Of a stretch of DNA of 64,000 nt, positions 1 through 9,061 are shown one piece after another; positions within the stretch are counted from its first letter, which is position 1; every line of letters begins with the position of its first letter. The DNA is taken from positions 35,881-99,880 of the forward strand of contig NZ_BBQI01000091.1 of the NCBI RefSeq assembly GCF_001652915.1, given 5' to 3'. The position numbers and the translations under genes were made by a program. The DNA is from Cupriavidus sp. D384 (GTDB lineage: Bacteria > Pseudomonadota > Gammaproteobacteria > Burkholderiales > Burkholderiaceae). The notes under the pieces were generated by a model. It saw only the letters and a list, made by a program, of their open reading frames with translations. It was not told the DNA's origin and ran no database searches.

Positions 1-1
1 T

Positions 2-313
2 GGCGAATATTCCTATGCGGCTGATTTCGACCGTGACGGAAAGCTGACCAATTTCCGTCAGATGCTGACCACGACCGAACTGTACAAGGCCAAGATCAAC
101 GAGTGGACCAAGAAAGACGTACTGGAACACTTCGGCGCACCGCGCGAGCCCATCGAGTACTACCCGCGCCTGAAACAGGAAGCCTGGAGCTACCGTTTCC
201 TGCACGAAGACCAGTGGTACTCGATGTTCAACTTCATGTTCGACGATGCCGGCGTGCTGCGCCGGACGCTGGTCACGCCCGATCCGCTACGCGACCGCCC
301 GGATCCGCGCTGA
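2..313 (+). CDS. C-terminal part of a BamE/SmpA-like (OmlA-fold) envelope protein, 5' end outside the window
   Basis: The reading frame is open from base 2, with no start codon before the window edge, and ends in TGA, so only the last ~103 residues are present. The segment has a run of aromatic residues (WSYRF, QWYSMFNFMF) followed by DDAGVLRRT. This resembles the closing strands of the SmpA/OmlA fold found in BamE-like outer membrane lipoproteins, where a conserved Trp-Tyr strand is followed by an acidic turn. In that family the N terminus carries a lipobox, which would lie outside the window. The gene converges on leuA across a shared terminator hairpin. The family call rests on pattern similarity only; a plain conserved hypothetical lipoprotein is the alternative. 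Confidence 0.55.
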   Translation, partial: GEYSYAADFDRDGKLTNFRQMLTTTELYKAKINEWTKKDVLEHFGAPREPIEYYPRLKQEAWSYRFLHEDQWYSMFNFMFDDAGVLRRTLVTPDPLRDRPDPR

Positions 314-337
314 TCCGCACCGGGCGCACAAACGACA

Positions 338-378
338 AACCGCCCGGCCCCGCGGGATACGCAGCGGGCCGGGCGGTT
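338..378. terminator. Bidirectional intrinsic terminator between the convergent partial gene and leuA
   Basis: A perfect 13-bp stem (AACCGCCCGGCCC at 338-350 with its complement at 366-378) encloses a 15-nt loop. It lies between two convergent genes. There are short A/T ends but no long T run. Confidence 0.75.
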
Positions 379-439
379 CATGACAGTCGGGGCCTTGTGA
401 GCCCCGCCGTCGCATCGCAGGAATCAGGTCAGATAAGGG

Positions 440-1981
440 TCAGATCTGCGGATTGATCTTCTGCACGGCCTTGTCGTGCAGCTTGTTCAGTGCGGCCAGG
501 TAGGCCTTGGCCGATGCGGCAACGATGTCCGGATCGGTCCCCACGCCATTGACGATGCGGCCGGCCTTGGACAGGCGCACAGTCACCTCGCCCTGGGCCT
601 GCGTACCGGCCGTGATGGCGTTCACCGAATACAGCACCAGTTCGGCACCGCTGTTCACGCGGCCCTCGATGGCGTGCAGGGTGGCATCCACCGGGCCATT
701 GCCTTCGGCTTCGCCAGTCTGCTCGGCGCCGTCGATATTGAACACCACACGGGCGTGCGGACGCTCGCCGGTTTCCGAGCGCTGCGACAGCGACACGAAA
801 CGATAGTGCTCGTTGGCGTTTTCCTGCTCTTCGTCGGAAACGATCGCCAGGATGTCTTCATCAAAGATCTCGGCCTTCTGGTCGGCCAGTTCCTTGAAGC
901 GGGCAAACGCGGCGTTGATTTCGGCTTCGCTTTCGAGTTCGATGCCCAGTTCCTGCAGGCGCTGCTTGAAGGCGTTGCGACCTGAGAGCTTGCCCAGCAC
1001 GATCTTGTTGGCGGTCCAGCCCACATCCTCCGCGCGCATGATCTCGTAGGTATCGCGCGCCTTGAGCACGCCATCCTGGTGGATGCCCGAAGCGTGGGCA
1101 AATGCGTTGGCGCCTACGACGGCCTTGTTCGGCTGCACCACGAAACCGGTCACCTGCGACACGAGCTTCGATGCCGGCACGATTTGCGTGGTATCGATGC
1201 CGACGTCCATGTTGAAGTAGTCGCGGCGCGTCTTCACGGCCATCACCACCTCTTCCAGGCTCGTGTTGCCTGCGCGCTCGCCAAGGCCGTTGATCGTGCA
1301 TTCGATCTGGCGCGCGCCGCCCAGCTTCACCGCGGCCAGCGAGTTCGCCACAGCCATGCCCAGGTCGTTGTGGCAATGCACCGACCAGACTGCCTTGTCC
1401 GAGTTCGGGATACGCTCGCGCACCGAACGGATCAGCTCCGCATAGCCTTCCGGCACAGCATAGCCAACGGTGTCGGGCAGGTTGATCGTGGTCGCGCCTT
1501 CGGCGATCACACCTTCGAGCACGCGGCACAGGAAGTCCATGTCCGAACGGCTGCCGTCTTCGGGCGAGAACTCGATGTCGTCGGTGAACTGGCGCGCGAA
1601 GCGCACGGCCAGGCGGGCCTGTTCGTAGACCTGGTCCGGCGTCATGCGGAGCTTCTTCTCCATATGCAGCGCCGACGTGGCGATGAACGTGTGGATACGG
1701 AACGAGTTGGCGGGCTTCAGCGCCTCGGCGGCACGTGCGATGTCCTTGTCGTTGGCGCGGGCCAGCGAGCAGATCGTCGAATCCTTAACAACCTGGGCAA
1801 TCGAGCGAATCGCTTCGAAATCGCCATTGGAGCTGGCCGCAAAACCGGCCTCGATCACATCGACCTTCAGGCGTTCCAGCTGACGCGCGATGCGGATCTT
1901 CTCTTCGCGGGTCATGGACGCACCGGGCGACTGCTCGCCATCGCGCAAGGTGGTGTCGAAAATGATGAGTTTGTCAGACAT
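440..1981 (-). CDS. leuA: 2-isopropylmalate synthase LeuA
   Basis: LeuA condenses acetyl-CoA with 2-oxoisovalerate to give 2-isopropylmalate, the first committed step of leucine synthesis, in the cytoplasm. The 513-residue protein has the TIM-barrel signature DTTLRDGEQSPG at residues 9-20, the metal-binding HCHND at 202-206 and NGLGERAGN at 231-239. A C-terminal LeuA dimerisation/regulatory domain from about residue 385 is where leucine feedback acts in the family. Length and domains fit the long bacterial class. The ATG is preceded by AGGAG. A leader peptide and a terminator hairpin lie upstream on the same strand, indicating attenuation by leucine. It is not linked to leuB/C/D here, as is usual in Burkholderiaceae where leuA sits apart. 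Confidence 0.97.
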   Translation of the reverse strand: MSDKLIIFDTTLRDGEQSPGASMTREEKIRIARQLERLKVDVIEAGFAASSNGDFEAIRSIAQVVKDSTICSLARANDKDIARAAEALKPANSFRIHTFIATSALHMEKKLRMTPDQVYEQARLAVRFARQFTDDIEFSPEDGSRSDMDFLCRVLEGVIAEGATTINLPDTVGYAVPEGYAELIRSVRERIPNSDKAVWSVHCHNDLGMAVANSLAAVKLGGARQIECTINGLGERAGNTSLEEVVMAVKTRRDYFNMDVGIDTTQIVPASKLVSQVTGFVVQPNKAVVGANAFAHASGIHQDGVLKARDTYEIMRAEDVGWTANKIVLGKLSGRNAFKQRLQELGIELESEAEINAAFARFKELADQKAEIFDEDILAIVSDEEQENANEHYRFVSLSQRSETGERPHARVVFNIDGAEQTGEAEGNGPVDATLHAIEGRVNSGAELVLYSVNAITAGTQAQGEVTVRLSKAGRIVNGVGTDPDIVAASAKAYLAALNKLHDKAVQKINPQI

Positions 1982-2061
1982 TTTGTGGAGCTCCTGGGCT
2001 GTGCCTTATGTGCTGGTCCGCCGTCCCGCTATCACGACACCGGGCATTCGGATCGGAATGC

Positions 2062-2101
2062 AAAACGCCCCGGCGTGCATGAATGCAGGCCGGGGCGTTT
2101 T
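2062..2101 (-). terminator. Attenuator terminator hairpin in the leuA leader
   Basis: A perfect 13-bp stem (2062-2074 with 2089-2101, AAAACGCCCCGGC and its complement) ends in TTTT on the minus strand. It lies 44 nt after the stop of the leucine-rich leader ORF and 80 nt before the leuA start codon. That is the position of an attenuator, not of a gene-end terminator. The 5' arm (bases 2089-2097) can also pair, 8 of 9 positions with one G-U, with leader codons 21-23 (bases 2158-2166), which would form a competing antiterminator. Confidence 0.8.
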
Positions 2102-2145
2102 CAAAAATCCTGGTGATTTCCGCGCCAGGGCGGTAACCGAGTCCC

Positions 2146-2226
2146 TTAGCGCGCGCGCGTCCCGACCTGATGGCCTAGTAGGCCACCTAGGGTGGTGCGG
2201 GCGATTAGGGTCTGGTGCGAAATCAT
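2146..2226 (-). CDS. leuL: leuA leader peptide (26 aa, four CTA leucine codons)
   Basis: This short ORF encodes MISHQTLIARTTLGG followed by LLGHQVGTRAR. All four leucine codons (7, 13, 16, 17) are CTA, a codon that is scarce in this GC-rich sequence, where CTG dominates. A tandem pair of CTA codons lies a few codons before the antiterminator segment. A terminator hairpin and leuA follow on the same strand. This is the classic layout of ribosome-mediated attenuation: slow decoding of CTA when leucyl-tRNA is short would let the antiterminator form. A candidate promoter puts the transcription start at or within a base or two of the ATG, so the peptide may be translated from a leaderless mRNA; no Shine-Dalgarno is visible. 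Function is inferred from architecture. Confidence 0.78.
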   Translation of the reverse strand: MISHQTLIARTTLGGLLGHQVGTRAR

Positions 2227-2233
2227 GTCGGCG

Positions 2234-2262
2234 ACTATAGCTGGTTTGCTGCGGCGGCGCAA
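2234..2262 (-). promoter_or_regulatory. Candidate sigma-70 promoter of the leuA leader transcript
   Basis: On the minus strand TTGCGC (2257-2262) and TATAGT (2234-2239) are separated by exactly 17 nt. The -10 matches the consensus at five of six positions, the -35 only at TTG. The predicted start falls at the first bases of the leader-peptide ATG. Confidence 0.6.
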
Positions 2263-2267
2263 CCGGG

Positions 2268-2771
2268 TTATTTCGGAGGAATGCGCAGTTTTTGGCCCGG
2301 GTAGATCTTGTCCGGGTGCGTCAGCATCGGCTTGTTGGCCTCGAAGATCTTGTTGTACTCGGCCCCGTTGCCGTAAGCGGCCTGGGAAATCGCCCACAGC
2401 GTGTCGCCCTTCACCACGGTATGCCACTGCGACTCGGCGGTCTCCACGTTGACCGACATCTTGTCCTCCACCGAATCCACCCCCGCCACGTTGCCGCAGC
2501 ACAGGATGATCTTCTCGCGCGTGGCCTGGTCCGGCGCCACACCGAACACGGTGACCTTGCCCTGCGAGCCGTCCACGGTCACGGTCAGGCCCGTGGCGGA
2601 CAGCCCCATCTGGGCGATATAGGCCTCGATGGCGTCGCCAGCCGCGCGGTTGGCCGCATCGGCCTTGTCGCTCGCGGACGGATCGGCCGCAGCGGCTTCC
2701 TGTGCCGCTTTCGCCTCACCCTTCCCGAACAGCTTCTCTCCCGCTTCCTTGATGAAGTCAAACATGCCCAT
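2268..2771 (-). CDS. lysM: BON plus LysM domain protein (Kbp/YgaU-like)
   Basis: The 167-residue protein has an N-terminal amphipathic segment (MGMFDFIKEAGEKLFG), an alanine-rich linker, a BON domain at about residues 45-112 and a C-terminal LysM domain from about residue 116 (WHTVVKGDTLWAIS to KIYPGQKLRIP). This order is that of E. coli Kbp (YgaU), a cytoplasmic potassium-binding protein, and of the widespread peptidoglycan-binding LysM annotation. There is no signal peptide, which favours the cytoplasmic Kbp role over wall binding. AGGAGA lies upstream of the ATG; MFDF two codons later is the alternative start. It lies between pssA and the leuA leader; no terminator separates its end from the leuA promoter. 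Confidence 0.85.
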   Translation of the reverse strand: MGMFDFIKEAGEKLFGKGEAKAAQEAAAADPSASDKADAANRAAGDAIEAYIAQMGLSATGLTVTVDGSQGKVTVFGVAPDQATREKIILCCGNVAGVDSVEDKMSVNVETAESQWHTVVKGDTLWAISQAAYGNGAEYNKIFEANKPMLTHPDKIYPGQKLRIPPK

Positions 2772-2804
2772 GACATTCTCCTGAGGTTGTGGAACGGAAA
2801 AAAC

Positions 2805-2829
2805 AAAGGGCGCCCGATGAGCGCCCTTT
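2805..2829 (-). terminator. Intrinsic terminator of psd-pssA
   Basis: A 9-bp stem (AAAGGGCGC at 2805-2813 with 2821-2829) has a 7-nt loop and is followed on the minus strand by TTTGTTTTTT. It lies between the end of pssA and the start of the LysM gene. Confidence 0.8.
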
Positions 2830-2842
2830 CTTCAAAATCCGG

Positions 2843-3745
2843 TCAGTCGCCGCTGTCCGAGCCGTTGCCGTTACCGCCGGCACGCGCCTTGGCCACTCCG
2901 CCCGACTGGCCATGCATCGCACGCCAGGCCCATAGCAGGTAGCCCGAGATCGCGTAGGCGACGAACAGGCCGAACAACGCCACCGGCGGATCGGACGACA
3001 CGATCACGAACAGCACCAGAACCAGCACCATCATGCCGAACGGCACGCGATAGCGAACGTCGAGCGCCTTGCCGCTGTAGAACGGCGCATTCGACACCAT
3101 CGACAGGCCTGCATAGAGTGTGATCGCAAAGGCGACCCACGGCATCCACAGTTCCTTCACGGGCAGCTTGTTGTCGATGGCAAGCCAGACGAAGCCGGCC
3201 ACCAGTGCGGCCGCTGCCGGGCTTGGCAACCCCTGGAAGAAGCGCTTGTCGACCACGCCGATATTGGCGTTGAAACGCGCCAGCCGCAGCGCGGCGCAGG
3301 TGCAATAGACAAAGGCCGCGATCCAGCCCCACTTGCCCAGGTCGTGCAGGATCCACTCGTACATCACCAGCGCCGGCGCCACGCCGAACGATGTCATGTC
3401 CGACAGCGAATCGTACTGCTCGCCAAACGCGCTCTGCGTATTGGTGATTCGCGCCACGCGGCCGTCCATGCCATCCAGCACCATGGCCGCGAAGATGGCA
3501 ATGGCCGCCACATCGAAGCGCATGTTCATGGCCTGCACGATCGCGAAGAAGCCCGCGAACAGCGCCGCCGTGGTGAACGCATTGGGCAGCAGGTAGATGC
3601 CGCGCCGGCGCGGACGCACGTATTCGATGTCGTGCTCGTCGGCCTCGTAGGCGGCTTCGTTGCGCAGCTGGTTATGGCGGAACGGACGCAGGTGCGTCAC
3701 GTTGCCATTGCTCACGCGCTTGTTGCGTCGGTTGAAGGCACCCAT
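2843..3745 (-). CDS. pssA: CDP-diacylglycerol--serine O-phosphatidyltransferase PssA
   Basis: PssA makes phosphatidylserine from CDP-diacylglycerol and serine in the inner membrane, the step before decarboxylation by Psd. The CDP-alcohol phosphotransferase signature D-G-x2-A-R-x8-G-x3-D-x3-D is complete, with D94, G95, A98, R99, G108, D112 and D116. The protein is 300 residues, with several hydrophobic helices from about residue 50 and a basic N-terminal extension (residues 1-48, YVRPRRRGIYLLPN) typical of the polytopic type II enzyme. AGGAGA precedes the ATG. It lies 31 nt downstream of psd on the same strand, so both steps of phosphatidylethanolamine synthesis form one operon ending at the terminator after pssA. 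Confidence 0.95.
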   Translation of the reverse strand: MGAFNRRNKRVSNGNVTHLRPFRHNQLRNEAAYEADEHDIEYVRPRRRGIYLLPNAFTTAALFAGFFAIVQAMNMRFDVAAIAIFAAMVLDGMDGRVARITNTQSAFGEQYDSLSDMTSFGVAPALVMYEWILHDLGKWGWIAAFVYCTCAALRLARFNANIGVVDKRFFQGLPSPAAAALVAGFVWLAIDNKLPVKELWMPWVAFAITLYAGLSMVSNAPFYSGKALDVRYRVPFGMMVLVLVLFVIVSSDPPVALFGLFVAYAISGYLLWAWRAMHGQSGGVAKARAGGNGNGSDSGD

Positions 3746-3776
3746 GCCAGGTCTCCTGTTGCTGACCGGTCCGGCC

Positions 3777-4430
3777 TCAGGCCTGCACGTCCAGCTCGGC
3801 GAGCACGGTCGACGAAGCCGACACCTTCTCGCCGATCGTCACGCGCGGGCGGGCATCCACGGGCAGATACACGTCGACGCGCGAACCGAAGCGGATGAAG
3901 CCATAGCGCTGGCCGCGCGACAGCGTATCGCCCACACGGGTGTAGCAGAGGATCCGGCGCGCCACCAGTCCGGCCACCTGCACCAGCGTGACCAGCTGGC
4001 CATCGGCCGCGCGGCGGATCACCACCGCGTTGCGCTCGTTTTCCAGCGATGCCTTGTCCAGGTCCGCGTTGACGAACTTGCCCGGGAAATATTCAAGCTT
4101 CTCGACCTTGCCGTCCAGCGACGCGCGGTTCGAATGCACGTTGAACACGTTCATGAACACGCTGATCTTCAGCGCCTCGCGGCCAGCATACGGGTCCTGC
4201 GTCTTTTCGACCACCACGATACGGCCGTCGGCCGGGGCCAGGATGGCGTTCGGTGCCGATGGAATTGGCCGCGGCGGGTCGCGGAAGAACTGCAGCACGA
4301 AAATCGTGATGATCCACAACGGCAACGCCCACCAGAAGCCCGCGCTGACATGCACCAGCAGCGAGATGATGAAAGCGCCGGCCAGGAACGGCCAGCCTTC
4401 ACGGGCGATAAGCGGATGAGGATAGTTCAT
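3777..4430 (-). CDS. psd: Phosphatidylserine decarboxylase proenzyme (short, PSD-A type)
   Basis: Psd converts phosphatidylserine to phosphatidylethanolamine at the inner membrane. The 217-residue form starting at MNYPHPLIAREGW has the length of the short PSD-A subfamily. A hydrophobic segment spans about residues 14-48. The self-cleavage site that yields the pyruvoyl group is the Gly-Ser in RFGSRVD, with S183 as the expected pyruvate precursor. APADGR (65-70) and NVHSNR (97-102) are other conserved blocks. A TTG twelve codons upstream keeps the frame open, but family length favours the ATG; neither has a strong ribosome binding site. It heads the psd-pssA operon and follows the ilvC terminator. 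Confidence 0.93.
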   Translation of the reverse strand: MNYPHPLIAREGWPFLAGAFIISLLVHVSAGFWWALPLWIITIFVLQFFRDPPRPIPSAPNAILAPADGRIVVVEKTQDPYAGREALKISVFMNVFNVHSNRASLDGKVEKLEYFPGKFVNADLDKASLENERNAVVIRRAADGQLVTLVQVAGLVARRILCYTRVGDTLSRGQRYGFIRFGSRVDVYLPVDARPRVTIGEKVSASSTVLAELDVQA

Positions 4431-4584
4431 GCAAGCATTGTTCTGTTGTTCGCACAGATTCTGCAAATCCTGTCGACATGCCAGCCCGCAGCGTACCGCG
4501 TGCCATGCATTCAGGATATGTCGGCGCGAGAGATAAGAAAAAATTCAGGCCTGCGCCTGAAAAAGTCCGACAAGGATAACAAAA

Positions 4585-4649
4585 AGCCGCCCAGTCACCG
4601 CCGAAATGTCTTGTGCACTCACAAAAGACCGGCGGCCGACTGGGCGGCT
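4585..4649 (-). terminator. Intrinsic terminator of ilvIHC
   Basis: A perfect 12-bp outer stem (AGCCGCCCAGTC at 4585-4596 with 4638-4649) encloses a 41-nt loop that holds a smaller CCGCC/GGCGG stem. TTTTT follows the stem on the minus strand. It lies about 60 nt past the ilvC stop codon. Confidence 0.78.
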
Positions 4650-4708
4650 GCGGCGCTGGCGGGTCACCTGGCCGCATCGGCCGGGAGACCCGCTTCTGCC
4701 CGTACTGC

Positions 4709-5725
<1,017 letters not shown>

Positions 5726-5853
5726 GATAGTTCCTTCAATTTCTCAAATCTTCGTATTGGGGTGGCGGCGCAACGCCTGACTTTTGGGTCGTCGCGCCGC
5801 TTCGGGATACTGCGTGTCGGCTTGTGGCCGTGCTCTGTTGCCGGGGGCGCCGG

Positions 5854-6345
5854 TCAGACCTTCAGGATGCGCTCGCCACGGCCGATGCCGGAGCCGCCCG
5901 TACGGACGGTTTCCAGGATCGCGGTGCGGTCGATGGCATCGAGGAACGCATCCAGCTTGCCGCCGTTGCCGGTCAGCTCGATGGTGTACGTCTTTTCGGT
6001 CACATCGATGATGCGGCCACGGAAGATGTCGGCGGTGCGCTTCATTTCCTCGCGCTCCTTGCCGACGGCACGGACCTTGACCAGCATCAGCTCGCGCTCG
6101 ATATGCGCGCCTTCGGTCAGATCCACCACCTTGACCACTTCCACCAGGCGGTTCAGGTGCTTCGTGATCTGTTCGATCACGTCGTCCGAACCGGTGGTGA
6201 CGATGGTCATCCGCGACAGCGACGCATCTTCGGTGGGAGCCACCGTCAGCGTCTCGATGTTGTATCCACGGGCCGAGAACAGGCCCACCACGCGCGACAG
6301 CGCGCCGGGTTCGTTTTCCAGCAGGACCGAGATGATGTGTCGCAT
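5854..6345 (-). CDS. ilvH: Acetolactate synthase small (regulatory) subunit
   Basis: This subunit binds valine and activates the catalytic subunit of acetohydroxyacid synthase. An ACT domain opens the protein (HIISVLLENEPGALSRVVG at residues 3-21) and the C-terminal ACT-like half ends at GRGERILKV. I start at MRHIIS, giving 163 residues, the usual length, with GGAGG upstream; a longer frame upstream lies inside ilvI. The ilvI stop and this start share one base (TAATG), the mark of translational coupling that keeps the subunits at matched levels. Confidence 0.96.
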   Translation of the reverse strand: MRHIISVLLENEPGALSRVVGLFSARGYNIETLTVAPTEDASLSRMTIVTTGSDDVIEQITKHLNRLVEVVKVVDLTEGAHIERELMLVKVRAVGKEREEMKRTADIFRGRIIDVTEKTYTIELTGNGGKLDAFLDAIDRTAILETVRTGGSGIGRGERILKV

Positions 6346-8108
6346 TACAGGTCCTCCGCGCCGAGCAGCATTTCGGAGATTCCCTTGCCGGCCTGGACCA
6401 TCGGCCACACGTTTTCGGTGGGGTCGGTCTGGAAATCCAGGAACACGGTGCGGTCCTTCAGACGGAATGCCTCGCGCAGGGCCGGCTCAACATCGGAGGA
6501 CTTCTCGATGCGCATGCCCACGTGGCCATACGATTCAGCCAGCTTCACGAAGTCGGGCAGTGCCTGCATGTAGGAATGCGAGTAACGGTTGTCGTACTCG
6601 ATTTCCTGCCACTGGCGCACCATGCCCAGGTAGCCGTTGTTCAGCGAGCAGATCTTGACCGGGGTGTCGTACTGCAGGCAGGTCGACAGTTCCTGGATGC
6701 ACATCTGGATCGAGCCTTCACCGGTGATGGTGACGACTTCCTTGTCCGGGAATGCCTTCTTGATGCCCATCGCGTACGGCAGGCCCACGCCCATCGTGCC
6801 CAGGCCACCCGAGTTGATCCAGCGGCGCGGTTCGTCGAACTTGTAGAACTGCGCAGCCCACATCTGGTGCTGGCCGACGTCCGAGCAGATGAACGCATCG
6901 CCCTTGGTCAGTTCCCAGATCTTTTCCACCACGTACTGCGGCTTGATGATCTCGGAATTGCGGTCGTACTTGAGGCAGTCCACCGAACGCCATTGCTCGA
7001 TCTGGTCCCACCACTTCGCCAGCGCCTCGCGCTTGGGCTTGACGTCGCTGGCCTTGATCTGGGCGATCAGTTCCTGCAGCACGTCCTTGACGTTGCCGAC
7101 GATGGGAATGTCCACCTTGACGCGCTTCGAGATCGACGACGGGTCGATGTCGATGTGGATGATCTTGCGGGCCTGCGCCGTGAAGTGCGAAGGATTGCCG
7201 ATCACGCGGTCGTCAAAGCGGGCGCCGATGGCGATCAGCACGTCGCAGTTCTGCATGGCCATGTTGGCCTCATACGTGCCGTGCATGCCGAGCATGCCGA
7301 CGAACTGCTTGTGCGTGCCCGGGAACGCGCCCAGGCCCATCAGCGTGTTGGTCACCGGGTGCCCGGTCAGTGCGGCCAGCTCGCGCAGTTCGTCGCTGGC
7401 GTTTGCCAGCACCACGCCGCCGCCCGAATAGATATACGGGCGCTCGGCGCCCTGCAGCAGCGCCACGGCCTTGCGGATCTGACCCGAGTGACCCTTGTTC
7501 ACCGGGTTGTACGACCGCATGTCGACGGCCTTCGGGTACTCGAACTTGCAGGCGTTGCGCGACACGTCCTTCGGGATGTCGACCACCACGGGGCCCGGTC
7601 GGCCGGTGGCGGCAATGAAGAACGCCTTCTTGATCGTCGCGGCCAGGTCGCGCACATCCTTCACGAGGAAGTTGTGCTTGACGATCGGGCGCGTGATGCC
7701 GACGGTGTCGCATTCCTGGAACGCATCCTGACCAATGGCGTGGGTCGGCACGTTGCCGGTAATCACCACCATCGGGATCGAATCCAGGTAGGCAGTGGCG
7801 ATGCCGGTCACGGCGTTGGTCACGCCCGGGCCCGAAGTCACCAGTGCCACGCCCACCTTGCCGGTCGCGCGGGCATAGCCGTCAGCGGCATGCACGGCGG
7901 CCTGCTCGTGGCGGACCAGGATGTGTTCGAATTTCTTTTGCTTGTGGAGCTCGTCGTAGATATAGAGCACTGCGCCGCCGGGGTAGCCCCAGACGTACTC
8001 GACGCCTTCTTCGGCAAGTGCGTTGACGAGGATTTCCGCTCCGATCATTTCCCGACCGGAGGATGAATTGCTGTCTGCGTGGGAGAATTCCGCGCTGGGC
8101 ATGTTCAT
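6345..8108 (-). CDS. ilvI: Acetolactate synthase catalytic subunit
   Basis: This thiamine-diphosphate and FAD enzyme joins two pyruvates, or pyruvate and 2-oxobutyrate, to open branched-chain amino acid synthesis. Family marks are WGYPGGAVLYIYDEL near the N terminus, the ThDP-activating Glu in VRHEQAAVHAADG, and the cofactor motif GEGS...NNGYLG near residue 455-490, where GEG replaces the commoner GDG. The start chosen is ATGAACATG, with AAGGA six bases upstream, giving 587 residues; an in-frame TTG five codons earlier is the alternative. It heads ilvIHC and a sigma-70-like promoter lies about 145 nt upstream. No branched-chain-rich leader peptide is seen, unlike leuA. Confidence 0.96.
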   Translation of the reverse strand: MNMPSAEFSHADSNSSSGREMIGAEILVNALAEEGVEYVWGYPGGAVLYIYDELHKQKKFEHILVRHEQAAVHAADGYARATGKVGVALVTSGPGVTNAVTGIATAYLDSIPMVVITGNVPTHAIGQDAFQECDTVGITRPIVKHNFLVKDVRDLAATIKKAFFIAATGRPGPVVVDIPKDVSRNACKFEYPKAVDMRSYNPVNKGHSGQIRKAVALLQGAERPYIYSGGGVVLANASDELRELAALTGHPVTNTLMGLGAFPGTHKQFVGMLGMHGTYEANMAMQNCDVLIAIGARFDDRVIGNPSHFTAQARKIIHIDIDPSSISKRVKVDIPIVGNVKDVLQELIAQIKASDVKPKREALAKWWDQIEQWRSVDCLKYDRNSEIIKPQYVVEKIWELTKGDAFICSDVGQHQMWAAQFYKFDEPRRWINSGGLGTMGVGLPYAMGIKKAFPDKEVVTITGEGSIQMCIQELSTCLQYDTPVKICSLNNGYLGMVRQWQEIEYDNRYSHSYMQALPDFVKLAESYGHVGMRIEKSSDVEPALREAFRLKDRTVFLDFQTDPTENVWPMVQAGKGISEMLLGAEDL

Positions 8109-8494
8109 TTCTGTCCTTTGCAATTTTCGGCAAAAAATTGTTTGGATGCTCTCTGCCGGGCTTGTGGCTCGGGTTCAAGCGGTGCGCGTCTGCATGAAGA
8201 GACCGCCTTATAAGCGGTCTGATGAGACAACCACTGATGTCGTGAACCGTCGATGATACTGCAATGCACCAGCGCGGTAAATGAATCGACGGAACTTTTT
8301 GCACGACCGCACCGGCGCAGGGCAAAGGCGCGACAATCGCACGTTGCGGTATCAAGCCAGCATGTCTGCACTTGAATACAGGAGTGGCAGAAGGCAGCTG
8401 TTTTTTGCTAGCATCGCAGACATTTCCGGGGTGCCACAGGACGAGTCCGGCACATTCGGCCTGGCCTGAGCGCCCAACTGCTGTTTTCGCCTGC
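8109..8494. promoter_or_regulatory. Divergent control region between ilvI and the ECF sigma gene
   Basis: On the minus strand TTTACC (8276-8281) and TATCAT (8253-8258) are spaced by 17 nt and could serve ilvIHC. This gives a ~138-nt leader that contains a hairpin (AGACCGC at 8200-8206 with 8214-8220) lacking a T tract. The only leader ORF with an ATG encodes MQTRTA, so classic attenuation is not supported. For the plus-strand sigma gene I see no convincing promoter; an ECF-type site cannot be recognised without the family consensus. Confidence 0.5.
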
Positions 8495-9061
8495 ATGGCC
8501 ACCGACAAGGAACTCTCAGACTTTCTCGCCAGCGTCGAACGCCGCGCCTTCAAACAGGCCGTGTTCGCCGTGCGTGACGATGAAGCTGCGCTGGACATCG
8601 TGCAGGACGCCATGATCAAGCTGGCGGAAAAGTACGGCGACAAGGGCGCCAACGAACTGCCGCCCCTGTTCCAGCGCATCTTGCAGAACACCATCCACGA
8701 CTGGTTCCGCCGCCAGAAGGTGCGGAACACGTGGGTGACCCTGTTCTCGAACCTGCGCGATGACCGCGACGGCGACGACAGCGACCTGCTGGACACGCTG
8801 GAAGCCGAAAGCGGCACAGAAATGGCCGAAAGCAGCGCCGACAAGGTCGAGCGGGCCCAGGTCATGCATATCATCGAGCAGGAAATTCAACGATTGCCCA
8901 CGCGTCAACGCGAGGCTTTCCTGATGCGTTACTGGGAGGATATGGACGTAGCCGAAACCGCAGCCGTGATGGGCTGTTCGGAAGGCAGCGTCAAGACGCA
9001 CTGTTCCCGCGCCACGCATACGCTGGCGCAAGCGTTGCGTGCGCGGGGAGTCCGACTATGA
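8495..9061 (+). CDS. ECF (sigma-70 family) RNA polymerase sigma factor
   Basis: The 188-residue protein has the ECF layout: region 2 (EAALDIVQDAMIKLAEKYG then NTIHDWFRRQKVRN) and region 4 (LPTRQREAFLMRYWEDMD then a helix-turn-helix VAETAAVMGCSEGSVKTH). An acidic linker (RDDRDGDDSD) joins them. I start at MATDKELSDF because the upstream extension is not sigma-like. Its stop overlaps the start of the DUF3619 gene (ATGA), and DUF3106, RDD and lipase genes follow tightly. In such arrangements the next membrane protein is often the anti-sigma factor, so DUF3619 is the natural suspect. Target promoters are unknown; this subgroup is a conserved Burkholderiales sigma whose signal is not established to my knowledge. 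Confidence 0.92.
   Translation: MATDKELSDFLASVERRAFKQAVFAVRDDEAALDIVQDAMIKLAEKYGDKGANELPPLFQRILQNTIHDWFRRQKVRNTWVTLFSNLRDDRDGDDSDLLDTLEAESGTEMAESSADKVERAQVMHIIEQEIQRLPTRQREAFLMRYWEDMDVAETAAVMGCSEGSVKTHCSRATHTLAQALRARGVRL

Noticed and set aside
4431..4466. A TTG-initiated longer psd
   Set aside because: The extra 12 residues lie before the family-conserved start and the spacing to AGGA is too short.
8109..8246. An ilvI leader-peptide attenuator
   Set aside because: The only small ORF with an ATG (MQTRTA) has no branched-chain codons, and the hairpin lacks a T tract.
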